Positions 16,614 to 25,540 of a DNA stretch of 64,000 nucleotides are shown here, one piece after another. This stretch comes from Bog-950 sp964423405. GTDB lineage: Bacteria; Bacteroidota; Bacteroidia; Chitinophagales; LD1. Position 1 is the first letter of the stretch, and every line of letters begins with the position of its first letter. The stretch lies in contig CAYREY010000019.1 of the NCBI GenBank assembly GCA_964423405.1, positions 1-64,000 on the forward strand, read 5' to 3'. Made by a program: the position numbers and the translations under genes. The notes under the pieces were generated by a model that worked only from the letters and a program-made list of their open reading frames with translations, was not told where the DNA came from and did not search any database.

Positions 16614-17270
16614 ATGCAGGCATTCAACGCAGGCCGCTTTAAGGGCCTTATTGAGGAAGGATATACCGTGATTGATACCAGAAACCCGGAAGCTTTTTGC
16701 GATGGCTTTATTGAGGAGTCTATCTCTATTCCGTTTAACGATAGCTTTGTAGATAACTACGATGAGTTAACACAACCCGGGCAACGCATTATACTGGTTA
16801 CCGAGCCAGACCAAACTACGGCCGTTTTCCGTGCCCTGAAGGCCGCTGCTATTGATAGCGCCGAAGGATACCTGGAAGGAGGCTTTGCTGCCTGGCAGGA
16901 AGCAGGCCATGAGGTAGATATGCTGATACCTATTGATGCCGATGAATTTGCCATGGATTTTAACTACGATGAGTTTTACCTGGTTGATGTGCGTAGCAAA
17001 GAAGACTTTGCCAAAGAACATGCAGAGGATGCAGAGAATATAGCATTAAACGACCTGGAGCAGCTTTTGATTGAGCTGGATAACCAGGAAAGCTATTATG
17101 TATATGGCAACACAACAGCCGATGCAGTTACAGCAGGTTCTATATTTAAACGTACCGGCTTTGGCAGGGTGCGGGTAGTAGCCGCAGAATATGGCGTGAT
17201 TAAACAAACCGGCATACCGCTGTTTGTACAGAAAAAGAAAGATAAAGAGGGCAAAACCAACGATAATTAG
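16614..17270 (+). CDS. Tandem rhodanese-like protein lacking catalytic cysteines
   Basis: A 218-residue cytoplasmic protein of two rhodanese folds: residues about 1-100 (VIDTRNPEAFCDGFIEESISIPF, then GYLEGGFAAWQEAG) and about 103-205 (YLVDVRSKEDFAKEHAEDAENIALND). The active-site loop after the central strand normally reads C-x(3-4)-[R/G]. Here the first domain has ILVTEPDQT around residue 64 and the second has YVYGNTTAD around 165, so neither has a cysteine in place. Rhodaneses transfer sulfane sulfur; without cysteine this protein is more likely a binding or scaffolding module. It resembles the C-terminal tandem of Bacteroidota metallo-beta-lactamase/rhodanese fusions, without the hydrolase domain. 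Confidence 0.8.
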   Translation: MQAFNAGRFKGLIEEGYTVIDTRNPEAFCDGFIEESISIPFNDSFVDNYDELTQPGQRIILVTEPDQTTAVFRALKAAAIDSAEGYLEGGFAAWQEAGHEVDMLIPIDADEFAMDFNYDEFYLVDVRSKEDFAKEHAEDAENIALNDLEQLLIELDNQESYYVYGNTTADAVTAGSIFKRTGFGRVRVVAAEYGVIKQTGIPLFVQKKKDKEGKTNDN

Positions 17271-17333
17271 CCTTTTTTACATAGTGAAACTTGTTTGAAG
17301 GGAGATTGCATTATATTTTCTCAAATATTATAT

Positions 17334-17517
17334 TACCTTTGCGCCGCATTTGATGAAATGCAGACATCACACGGGTTTAGTGTGAGATGCTGGTAGGCTA
17401 CAATCTTCTTCAGTTTTCTCTCCCATAATTCGGTGATACGCCGAACAATTATTTTTTAAATCGTTTACCACTGCGCGCGTAGCATAACTATGTGTGTTTG
17501 GTAGCAAAACAAACAAC
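17334..17517 (+). promoter_or_regulatory. Promoter box and long structured leader of the DEAD-box helicase gene
   Basis: TACCTTTG at 17334-17341 matches the -7 consensus. The implied leader of about 170 nt contains hairpins TCACAC-GGGTTTA-GTGTGA and TTCGG-TGATACG-CCGAA. Long leaders are known for cold-inducible helicase genes in other bacteria; regulation here is inference. Confidence 0.5.
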
Positions 17518-19557
17518 ATGGAAAAATTTCGCGCGCTCGGTTTGAGCGAGGAGACTATTTCTGCATTGCAGAAAAAGGGATGGGAAACGCCTTCTACTAT
17601 TCAGGAGAAGACAATTCCGCTATTATTAAAAGATGAAAAAGATGTAGTGGGCCAGGCCCAGACAGGTACCGGCAAAACCGGTGCATTTGGTCTGCCGCTG
17701 ATAGAAAAGCTGGACGACTCATCGAAAAAAGTACAGGCACTTATTATGTGCCCAACACGTGAGCTGGCCTTACAGGTAGCCGAAGAAATTACTTCGTTTA
17801 AAGGTAACAAACGCCTGTGGGTGCAGGCAGTGTATGGCGGTGCCAGCTTTGGTACACAGGCCCGTGCGCTGGAGAAAGGTGCACAGATTATAGTAGGTAC
17901 ACCCGGCCGTATACGCGACCATATTGAGCGTAAAACACTAAAGCTTGATCACGTAACGCACGTAGTGCTGGATGAAGCAGATGAAATGCTGAACATGGGT
18001 TTTGAAGAAGAAGTACGCGAAATATTAAAGACCGTACCTCAGCAAAAACGTATGCTGCTTTTCAGCGCTACTATGCCACCGGCTATTCTTAAAATAGCTA
18101 AAACCTTTATGGGCGAGTACGACCTGATAGAGGTAGAAAAAACGCAGGTAACCACCGATCTGGTAGATCAGATATACTTTGAAGTACGCGAGCATGATCG
18201 CTTTGAAGCATTGTGCCGTATTATAGATACCGAGCCTGAGTTTTATGGTATTGTTTTTTGCCGTACCAAAGTAGAAACCGACCAGGTAGCCGACAAACTG
18301 ATTGACCGTGGTTTTGATGCAGAGGCCATACACGGCGATGTAACACAAAACCAGCGTGAGCTTACACTTAAGAAGTTTAAGATGCGTAAGGTTACCATAC
18401 TGGTAGCTACCGATGTAGCTGCCCGTGGTATAGATGTAAACGACCTTACACACGTGGTAAACTACAACCTGCCGCAAGACCCTGAGGCTTACGTACACCG
18501 TATAGGCCGTACCGGCCGCGCGGGTAAGCATGGTACTGCTATCTCAATCGTTTCTTCATCGCAGCGCCGCGATTTGATGTTTATACAGAAAATAGCACGC
18601 GCACAAATACGCAGAGAAGAAGTGCCTGCAATAGATGTGGTGATTGAGACTAAAAAGATGAAACTGAAAACTGACCTGATGCGTTTACTGGAGCATAAAA
18701 GCGCCAACGATTATCTGGCCCTGGCTCAGGAGCTGCTGGAAGATGACCGCGAACCGGCACAACTGGTTTCTGCGTTGCTTAACCAAATGTACCGCGATAC
18801 CCTGAAAGAATCGAACTACCGCGAGGTAGGTAAAACGGCGGCACCAGGTAGCGGAAATAATACAACTGCTAATGATCAGGCCCGCCTGTTTGTAGCCAAA
18901 GGCCATACCAGCAACATGAACGCTGCCAAGGTTATAGACTTTGTTTCGAGCGAAGCCGGCATAGACCCGCAGGTAATACACGATGTACGTGTGTACGACA
19001 ATTTCTCATTCATTACACTACCTACAGAGCAGGCCGAACAGGTGTTAGTAGTGTTTGGTAAAAACAAACGCGGTGGCAAACCGCTGGTTACCCGTGCTAA
19101 GGATAAAGACGGTAATGGCGGCGGTGGCGGCGGACGCAGATCTGAAGGAGGCGACCGTGGTGGTTTCAAAAAAGAGTTCCGCGGCGAGAAGAAATCGTTT
19201 AGCGATCGTGAACGTAAACCATACCACAACGACCGTAAAGAAGGTGGCGAGCGTAAGGAGTATGGCGAGAAAAAGTCGTTTGGTGAGCGTAAAGAATACG
19301 GCGAGAAAAAATCTTTTAACGATCGCAACGAATCTGGCGAAAGGAAAAAATTTATACCGGCTAAAGGCGAGTTTAAAAAGGAGTTTGTAAAAACAGAAGG
19401 TAGCGATGAAAACCGCCCTGCACGCAAACGCGAAAATAAAATGGTAGACTATCTGGAGAAAAAGCCGGATACCAAACCTGCCCGCAAGAAAACTACCGGC
19501 GATACCGACCTGGATAAGTTTATGACCAAATTCAGCGCCGACGACCTTAGCTGGTAA
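17518..19557 (+). CDS. DEAD-box ATP-dependent RNA helicase with DbpA-type RNA-binding domain
   Basis: A 679-residue RNA helicase. The start MEKFRALGLSEE is chosen because it places the Q motif correctly; an ATG 24 bp upstream is in frame but in the leader. Motifs in order: AQTGTGKTG (Walker A), PTRELALQV, TPGR, VLDEADEMLNMGF (DEAD), SATMP, then ATDVAARGID and HRIGRTGRAG in the second RecA lobe. Residues about 455-530 (ARLFVAKGHTSNMNAAKVIDFV and on) form a DbpA/CsdA RNA-binding domain. The tail is Gly-rich, then Lys/Arg/Glu-rich with an imperfect repeat of RKEYGEKKSF. CsdA/DeaD-like roles in ribosome assembly and RNA decay at low temperature are the likely job. It is monocistronic. Confidence 0.94.
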   Translation: MEKFRALGLSEETISALQKKGWETPSTIQEKTIPLLLKDEKDVVGQAQTGTGKTGAFGLPLIEKLDDSSKKVQALIMCPTRELALQVAEEITSFKGNKRLWVQAVYGGASFGTQARALEKGAQIIVGTPGRIRDHIERKTLKLDHVTHVVLDEADEMLNMGFEEEVREILKTVPQQKRMLLFSATMPPAILKIAKTFMGEYDLIEVEKTQVTTDLVDQIYFEVREHDRFEALCRIIDTEPEFYGIVFCRTKVETDQVADKLIDRGFDAEAIHGDVTQNQRELTLKKFKMRKVTILVATDVAARGIDVNDLTHVVNYNLPQDPEAYVHRIGRTGRAGKHGTAISIVSSSQRRDLMFIQKIARAQIRREEVPAIDVVIETKKMKLKTDLMRLLEHKSANDYLALAQELLEDDREPAQLVSALLNQMYRDTLKESNYREVGKTAAPGSGNNTTANDQARLFVAKGHTSNMNAAKVIDFVSSEAGIDPQVIHDVRVYDNFSFITLPTEQAEQVLVVFGKNKRGGKPLVTRAKDKDGNGGGGGGRRSEGGDRGGFKKEFRGEKKSFSDRERKPYHNDRKEGGERKEYGEKKSFGERKEYGEKKSFNDRNESGERKKFIPAKGEFKKEFVKTEGSDENRPARKRENKMVDYLEKKPDTKPARKKTTGDTDLDKFMTKFSADDLSW

Positions 19558-19625
19558 AAGTATAAAGTAGTTAGTATTGAGTATTTAAATAACTACAAAA
19601 TACAGATGCAAAAAGGCAGTAAGCA

Positions 19626-20195
19626 TTAGCTTGCTGCCTTTTTCAATTTAGCTACTAAATAGTAAAGTATAACAACGATAAGGCCTGTAAACAATAGCGC
19701 CATAATAAACGGCATAATAAACGCCAATATGGTGCCAGTGAAAGAGAAGGCATTTTCGGCAGTTGCCAGTACGTGGTTTCCGGTGCCGGCCGTAAACTTG
19801 GTTGACCCCAGCCGCAACAGACCGGTACCGGCTTGTATTAAGCCAGCCGTAGCACCGCCGGCTATAATAGCCAATAGCCACTTTAACATAGGGTCGAAGG
19901 GCACAAACACAGAGGCAGATATAACCGTACCGGCAATTACGGCGCTGGGAGTTGCAATAGTATCCAGAAAATTATCGACTACCGGTATGTAGTAGGCCAG
20001 CACCTCGCATATTGCGGCCACTGCAAAAGCTACAATAGCAGGGTAGGTAGCCATCCATTCAAAACCGGCCGATATCTGTAACCAGCCAAACTTAGCAGCT
20101 ATACTGGCAAGCAACATAGGTATAAATATCCTAAAGCCACAGCAAGCACTTAGGGATATACCCAACGCTACCGGTAATATGTAAGTGGTAACCAT
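19626..20195 (-). CDS. DUF4126 family membrane protein
   Basis: A 189-residue inner-membrane protein with about four to five helices and many glycines and alanines. The N-terminus LGISLSACCGFRIFIPMLLASIAAKFG and the central YYIPVVDNFLDTIATPSAVIAGTVISAS are typical of DUF4126, a family of unknown function. It starts 16 bp after the stop of the YwqK-like lipoprotein gene, so it is probably the last gene of a three-gene minus-strand unit. No catalytic residues can be named. Confidence 0.85.
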   Translation of the reverse strand: MVTTYILPVALGISLSACCGFRIFIPMLLASIAAKFGWLQISAGFEWMATYPAIVAFAVAAICEVLAYYIPVVDNFLDTIATPSAVIAGTVISASVFVPFDPMLKWLLAIIAGGATAGLIQAGTGLLRLGSTKFTAGTGNHVLATAENAFSFTGTILAFIMPFIMALLFTGLIVVILYYLVAKLKKAAS

Positions 20196-20211
20196 ACCCT
20201 AAAGGTAAACC

Positions 20212-21006
20212 TTATTCTTTTATATAAATCTTCATAACAGGGTCCCACAGGCTTGAGTAGTCAAACTGTACGCTATCGGCCTTTGTTAAGGCATCTTTTT
20301 CTTCCTGTGTCCAGCCCGTTTTTTCGGCCATAATATCTACCAATTGGTTTTTATCCTGCAGGTAATAGGTACGGCTGCGTAGTTTGCCGTTGGTATAGTA
20401 TGATTCTTTACGCCGTTTGTCTTTCCGGTAGATTAGTGTGCCATCTATATAATAGTCTTCTTCCAGATAATTTTCGCCTTTTATAAGCTTGGTGTGCAGG
20501 CGGCCATCTTTATAGTAATGCTTCACCGTATCTCCGTTCGCTTCAAGTATGCGCTGCCCTCCATACATCCAGGCTCCAATGGTATCGCGCTGTAATGAAT
20601 CGTTTTGCAAAGTGAATTTCATTAACAGTTTAGGGCTGCCATCGGTATAGTAATCGTGCCACAGGCTATCCTTTACCCCATCAACATAATATCCTTCAGA
20701 TTTTACCGAACCATTAGCATTGAAGTATTTCCAATGCCCATCGGGAAAACCATCCTTCATCGGGCCTTCAGATTTTAGCTCATTCTTTTCAGTATAGTCT
20801 TTTACCATGCCAGTGTAGGGCTTGCTCCCAAACATATAAATGTTGGGCTTGTAGTAGAAATGGGTTTTCCTAATTACATCGCCTTTTGTTTCTTCTTTAT
20901 AGTAACGTACAGCAGCCAGTTGGTTCATTCTAATTTCATTGGGCATTTGATTACAGGCTGCAAATAATATGGCGCTTAGTAGTATAAGTTTAAGATAGTG
21001 ATTCAT
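20212..21006 (-). CDS. Lipoprotein with MORN-variant (YwqK-type) repeats
   Basis: A 264-residue protein with a lipoprotein signal: hydrophobic segment then FAAC, cysteine 18 being the lipidated residue. From residue about 60 it carries repeated KSEGPMKDGFPDGHWKYF / KSEGYYVDGVKDSLWHDYY / PKLLMKF-like units, the MORN-variant repeat of the YwqK family. Databases often label such proteins 'toxin-antitoxin system YwqK family antitoxin', but nothing toxin-like is present here and that label should not be trusted. Its ATG overlaps the stop of the TPR gene by one base (TAATG), which indicates translational coupling and a shared process at the cell envelope. Confidence 0.85.
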   Translation of the reverse strand: MNHYLKLILLSAILFAACNQMPNEIRMNQLAAVRYYKEETKGDVIRKTHFYYKPNIYMFGSKPYTGMVKDYTEKNELKSEGPMKDGFPDGHWKYFNANGSVKSEGYYVDGVKDSLWHDYYTDGSPKLLMKFTLQNDSLQRDTIGAWMYGGQRILEANGDTVKHYYKDGRLHTKLIKGENYLEEDYYIDGTLIYRKDKRRKESYYTNGKLRSRTYYLQDKNQLVDIMAEKTGWTQEEKDALTKADSVQFDYSSLWDPVMKIYIKE

Positions 21007-22733
21007 TACTTGGGTGTTTTTACTATTACAGTGCGCGGTTTGGTTGGTGGGGTGTTGTTAGGTCGGGGCATTGAGCCGTTGTTGAAGTAAGGTGGTGGTG
21101 GCGGTGGGGAGGGTGAAACTGAGTTGTATAAAGGCCTGGTATATGAACCCACACTTTCAAGATTTTTGAGATCACCTTTCAGGTCTTCATTATCCGGATC
21201 AAGTTTCAGACCGCGCAATAAATAATCCTTAGCTTTAGTTATTTCATATTTTTTGTAATAATACCGATGTGCACCACTATAAGCAATTGCGACAAAGCGG
21301 CTATCTAACCCGGTTAACTTATTTTCTGTCGCCAGTTTTTCAGCTTCATTCAACAGCTGATTTCCCTTTGTAGCATTGTTCTCGTCAAATGCTATAGCTG
21401 ATTTTATCAGTAAGCCATTAAATTTCCATTTTTCAGAAATGCCAGTGTTGCAGGCGCTACCGGCCCTGGTCACTTTATTTATAACACTATCCAGGTCCTG
21501 CTCTTCATCCAGTTCTTCTACAATATAGGCTAACAGGTGTTTACTTAACTCATCGTAAATTGATTTTACCCGTACATTTTTAGCATTAATACAATAAGCT
21601 TTTGAAATATTTTCGTAGGCGGGAATAAACTCGCTTTTGGTGGCAAAAGCCACAGCTTTGGCAAAATAATAATGCTCATTAAACTTACTGATGTAGGTAG
21701 AGTCTGTGAGTCGACTTAATATACGATTAGTTATCTGATCGAATAAAGCTGGATCATCCTTATGCATTAAAATATCCTCCGATGCCCGGGCATAGTCGTT
21801 AAATAAATCATCAAACCTGGTTTCTCCACGCAGCGTAAGAAAGTCGAAATAACGATAAAGGTCTAAAGAATCAGTAATGTCGAAATTCTTGCTTATAGCT
21901 CCGGAAATAGAAACTATCAGTAAATGTGCTATCTGACTGTTTTTATTCAGGTAGTATGCTTTCATTAGCTGATTAGCTGCCGCATTAAATTTTTCCTCTT
22001 TCATCAGCCATATACCATTGTTTGAATAATGGTAGCTGATTAACTGCCGCATGTTTATCGTATCAGCCTTGTAATAGTATTTTTGAAAAAGCGTCTCGGT
22101 AGAATTGTCATCATACTCTATTTTCGAAATCAGCTTTTGCTTTTTCAGCATATCTACATACGTCTTTTTGTATGCTTCGGAATAAGTATAAGCGCCACCT
22201 ATAGGGTCAGTGGTTTCGATAATCATTTGTGTAGGGCCTGGGTTGGCTATTACATATACATGATCGGTAGTAGAGCGTAGCTGGTAGGGTATGCCATATT
22301 TTTCGAATGCCAGCGCATATAATGCAGAGGCTGTTACACAATTATACTCGCCTTTATCAAGTAGCATTTCAAACCGAGACTCCAATACGTACTTGGTAAG
22401 CAGGTTATCGTGAATCTGTTTAAACATCGCTTTAAGTGCTTTGTCAGTATTTTTGTTGCTGGCAGCAGGGCCGATTTTTTCATCAAATAGCCGGGTTAGT
22501 TTTCTTTCAATCTCCGCAGCTTTGGAAGGTGTTACTGAACTATCCAGACAGTAAAGAAAATGTAGTGGATTAAAAGTACCGTTTTTATCCAGCTTACGGA
22601 ATTGTTCCCTTTCAAAATCGGATGCATATTCCAGAGCGGCTACATTAACCTTAATAGTGTCGGCAGTGGCATAAAGGCAATGCTCAGCAAAAGCCAAAAT
22701 AACCAGCAGGTAAAGTTTTTTCATAGTGTTCAA
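21006..22733 (-). CDS. Secreted transglutaminase-like/TPR protein
   Basis: A 575-residue exported protein with signal peptide (residues 1-24, ending near YATA). Residues about 95-210 resemble a transglutaminase-like cysteine-peptidase fold: GEYNCVTASALYALAFEKYGIPYQL with the candidate nucleophile cysteine, and DHVYVIA with the histidine, followed by an acid-containing segment (ETTDPIGG). Residues about 230-530 are helical, TPR-like repeats (GIWLMKEEKFNAAANQLMKAYYLNKN, KDYLLRGLKLDPDNEDLKGDLKNLE). The C-terminus is proline-rich with six consecutive prolines and a basic end. It is coupled to the YwqK lipoprotein gene. The substrate is unknown; catalysis is inferred from the Cys/His pattern only. 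Confidence 0.75.
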   Translation of the reverse strand: MNTMKKLYLLVILAFAEHCLYATADTIKVNVAALEYASDFEREQFRKLDKNGTFNPLHFLYCLDSSVTPSKAAEIERKLTRLFDEKIGPAASNKNTDKALKAMFKQIHDNLLTKYVLESRFEMLLDKGEYNCVTASALYALAFEKYGIPYQLRSTTDHVYVIANPGPTQMIIETTDPIGGAYTYSEAYKKTYVDMLKKQKLISKIEYDDNSTETLFQKYYYKADTINMRQLISYHYSNNGIWLMKEEKFNAAANQLMKAYYLNKNSQIAHLLIVSISGAISKNFDITDSLDLYRYFDFLTLRGETRFDDLFNDYARASEDILMHKDDPALFDQITNRILSRLTDSTYISKFNEHYYFAKAVAFATKSEFIPAYENISKAYCINAKNVRVKSIYDELSKHLLAYIVEELDEEQDLDSVINKVTRAGSACNTGISEKWKFNGLLIKSAIAFDENNATKGNQLLNEAEKLATENKLTGLDSRFVAIAYSGAHRYYYKKYEITKAKDYLLRGLKLDPDNEDLKGDLKNLESVGSYTRPLYNSVSPSPPPPPPYFNNGSMPRPNNTPPTKPRTVIVKTPK

Positions 22734-22826
22734 AATCGGTCGAAAAATACAAATTATAAGTTATTTAATAATTAATATCTACTGATATACGGCTGTATTT
22801 TGTACCTTAAAATGTATATTGCCTCA

Positions 22827-24497
22827 ATGAAAAAGAGCCTGGCTGCTATTAATTTTATATTTCTAACACTTTATACAATTGCCCAAATGCCCTGGTACCA
22901 TCACACCACAATTTATCAGATATATCCCCGATCGTTTTACGATAGCAATGGCGATGGTATTGGCGATATACAGGGCATCATACAGAAGCTTGACCATGTG
23001 AAGGCGATGGGCTATGAAACCATTTGGTGCTCGCCGTTTTTCAAATCGCCGCAGCAGGATTTTGGTTACGATATTTCTGACTACTGTGATATAGCGCCCG
23101 AATATGGCATCATGGCCGATGCGCAACAACTGATAGACGAAGTGCATAAACGAGGCATGAAAATAGTTTTTGATATGGTGATGAACCATACATCGGTAGA
23201 GCACCCCTGGTTTAAACGCGATGTTGCCAAGGGTAAAGGTGGCGTTGCCGATTTTTACATATGGGCCGATAAACCTAATAACTGGAAAAGTATGACCGGT
23301 GGCAGCGGCTGGCAATATTCTAAAGAGCGGGGGCAGTATTTCTGGGCCAGCTTTTTACCCTTTCAGCCCGATTTAAACTACCGTAACCCCGAGGTTAAAA
23401 AGCTGATGCTGGATAATGTACGATTCTGGTTGCGTAAGGGCGTAGATGGTTTCAGACTGGATATATTTAATGTAATTTATAAAGATGCAGCGCTGCGCGA
23501 TAACCCTTTCTCGTGGAAAGCTGTACCAGACGAAAAAAATCCGGACGGCTTTTTTCAAAAATTTAAATACACTATTAACCAGCCGGAGAGTATGCAGTTT
23601 GCTAAAGAACTGCGTACAGTATGTGAGGAGTTTGGCGACCGGATGCTACTGGGTGAGGTAAGCGGCGACAGGAAAACTATCCGCAAGTTTTCGGGCGATG
23701 AGAAGAACGATGGGTTGGGGCTGGTATTTAACTTTGAAATGCTGCGCTACAAATTCAAATCATCGTATTTCCGCGAACTTGCAGAGAATATTGAAAGAGA
23801 CTTCCCCAATCCGTTTATGCCGGTATATGTATTTAGCAACCACGACCGCAGGAGAAGCATTAAACGCGTTAAAAATGATATACAGAAAGCAAAACTGCTG
23901 CACCTTTTTCAGTTAACAGTGCGCGGTGTGCCCTGTATGTACTATGGCGAAGAAATAGGCATGACCGATGCCCGTATAAAATTTAAAGACGGGCTGGATC
24001 CCATTGCACAAAAAATGAGAAAGTACCCGCGTTTTATTTTCGATTGGGCTGGCGAAACGCCTAACCGCGATGAATTACGCACTCCTATGCAATGGGATGG
24101 AAGCACGAACGCAGGTTTCTCAACAAATGCAAAAACGTGGCTACCGGTAAATAATAATTACACCACTATCAACGTTGAGAAAGAAAAAGGCGATGAAACA
24201 TCATTGCTGCAATTTGTTCAACGTGTTTTAAAACTGAGAAATGATATGGGTGCACTAAAAAATGGCGATATTGAATTTGTAGGCCGCGAGCAATTACCTA
24301 AAAATGTATTGGCATATAAGCGCAAAGCTGGTAACAGCGAGATATTGGTGGTAATGAATTTCAGTAAATCTGAAAAATCGGTACAGCTACCCGATAATTT
24401 TTCCAACGTATTGCTATCCGTTTCGCCAGCCGAGAAAGTAACAGGTAATAAACTACACCTTAGTTCATTGGGTGCAGTAATACTTTCGCGCCAATAA
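22827..24497 (+). CDS. Secreted alpha-glucosidase / oligo-1,6-glucosidase-type enzyme (GH13)
   Basis: A 556-residue glycoside hydrolase. MKKSLAAINFIFLTLYTIAQ is a good signal peptide; in-frame ATGs at 22800 and 22812 lie too near a promoter-like TATTTTG at about 22796 and are not used. The catalytic barrel begins TIYQIYPRSFYDSNGDGIGDI. Catalytic residues: nucleophile Asp in GFRLDIFN near residue 211, acid/base Glu in LLGEVSGD near 276, transition-state stabiliser Asp in FSNHDRRR near 337. MNHTS and DISDYCDIAPEYG are conserved region I blocks. It resembles GH13_31/23-like alpha-1,4 and alpha-1,6 glucosidases. It is not next to SusC/SusD genes, unlike typical starch loci. Confidence 0.93.
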   Translation: MKKSLAAINFIFLTLYTIAQMPWYHHTTIYQIYPRSFYDSNGDGIGDIQGIIQKLDHVKAMGYETIWCSPFFKSPQQDFGYDISDYCDIAPEYGIMADAQQLIDEVHKRGMKIVFDMVMNHTSVEHPWFKRDVAKGKGGVADFYIWADKPNNWKSMTGGSGWQYSKERGQYFWASFLPFQPDLNYRNPEVKKLMLDNVRFWLRKGVDGFRLDIFNVIYKDAALRDNPFSWKAVPDEKNPDGFFQKFKYTINQPESMQFAKELRTVCEEFGDRMLLGEVSGDRKTIRKFSGDEKNDGLGLVFNFEMLRYKFKSSYFRELAENIERDFPNPFMPVYVFSNHDRRRSIKRVKNDIQKAKLLHLFQLTVRGVPCMYYGEEIGMTDARIKFKDGLDPIAQKMRKYPRFIFDWAGETPNRDELRTPMQWDGSTNAGFSTNAKTWLPVNNNYTTINVEKEKGDETSLLQFVQRVLKLRNDMGALKNGDIEFVGREQLPKNVLAYKRKAGNSEILVVMNFSKSEKSVQLPDNFSNVLLSVSPAEKVTGNKLHLSSLGAVILSRQ

Positions 24498-24503
24498 TAT
24501 TGG

Positions 24504-25202
24504 TTAGTAATAAAACCTGAATGTCTTACGCTCAGTATGGTTGTAAGTTATTTCGGCAATATAAATGCCATGTGTTTCTAACGGTAAAATAGTATTGCCC
24601 GCAGGATTTTGCTTGTTCATTATTTCGCGGCCCGTTACATCATATATCTGCAGTCGGTTTAACTGTATTCCGTCTTCGCGCTGAATTGCCAGGTTATTAT
24701 CCCACACAAAGGCACGCAATTTCATATGCGCCTGGTCTTCGATACCTGCCGGGTCTAATACAAATACGTGGAAAGTAACTTTATTGCCGGCAATACTGGT
24801 ATTGGCTCTTATAGGCCATATTACAACTACCGAGGGGCCGGTTTTAAATCGGGGCTCGCCGGCATTAATAGTAATAGTAACATTAACTGAGTCATTTGCA
24901 GGAATAGTTGCATTGCTTACTACAGGATAATTAAGGCCGCTTGTATTATTGGTATCTGTATATAACTGTGGCGCGCCAATACCTGCGCTATCTATAGTGT
25001 AGTTAAAGTCAATAAGATCTACATAATTGGTAGCGCTATCGTTATACAAGCGCAACGTAAAAGGCAGGCTGTTGTTTTTAATAACAGAAAATGAATCGAC
25101 ATTTTGTGGCACCAGCTCTACACGCAGTGTATTTTGAGCTAAAACCGGCAATGAAAGTATCGAACAAAATAAAAAAAACAGCTGGATGTATATTCTTTTC
25201 AT
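24504..25202 (-). CDS. Secreted protein with T9SS-type C-terminal sorting-like domain
   Basis: A 232-residue exported protein. The start MKRIYIQLFFLFCSILSLPVLAQ provides a signal peptide; a longer frame to 25370 exists but runs through promoter-like sequence (CAAATTTA at 25232, the reverse of TAnnTTTG), so I reject it. Residues about 25-150 form a beta-sandwich that reads like a CARDB- or DUF11-like domain (SLPFTLRLYNDSATNYVDLIDF, NDSVNVTITINAGEP). The last 75 residues (LQIYDVTGREIMNKQNPAGN..., GIYIAEITYN) match the pattern of a T9SS type A sorting domain. It converges on the GH13 gene with 6 bp between stops. Function unknown. Confidence 0.75.
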   Translation of the reverse strand: MKRIYIQLFFLFCSILSLPVLAQNTLRVELVPQNVDSFSVIKNNSLPFTLRLYNDSATNYVDLIDFNYTIDSAGIGAPQLYTDTNNTSGLNYPVVSNATIPANDSVNVTITINAGEPRFKTGPSVVVIWPIRANTSIAGNKVTFHVFVLDPAGIEDQAHMKLRAFVWDNNLAIQREDGIQLNRLQIYDVTGREIMNKQNPAGNTILPLETHGIYIAEITYNHTERKTFRFYY

Positions 25203-25540
25203 AGGCTTGGTATAATCAAAATTAGTAGTATCAAATTTACAAATATTTCTTACATGTTTAAAGCAATAATTTATATCATTTTTATAAAGCCAAAACCTTC
25301 CATCTCCTAACACAATAACTAAATACCCGGGCAGAGCCACACAAAACAGCAGCAAAAACCATAAGTACAATACTTGACTGAATAGCCTAAATGTGCTTCG
25401 AAATTAGTGGCAAAAACATCAAAACGGCCCGTACATTTCTTACACCTATCGCCAAGTCATTTACTACAACATAAAACTATATCTTATTTGGAAGACCCGC
25501 CAATCTGTTTAATTTTAATCTTACATACTTAAAGGGTCTT
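25203..25540. other. Divergent AT-rich intergenic region
   Basis: This 338-bp stretch contains minus-strand -7-like boxes (CAAAATTA at 25217 and CAAATTTA at 25232 in plus orientation) for the gene ending at 24504. No RNA gene or real ORF is seen; the minus-strand extension of the neighbour is not supported by composition. Confidence 0.45.

Noticed and set aside
20212..21006. Toxin-antitoxin module (YwqK 'antitoxin' label)
   Set aside because: The label rests on repeat similarity; the partner is a TPR/transglutaminase protein, not a toxin.
25203..25370. N-terminal extension of the T9SS-type protein
   Set aside because: It has no signal peptide or family match and covers promoter-like sequence; the internal ATG gives a proper signal peptide.
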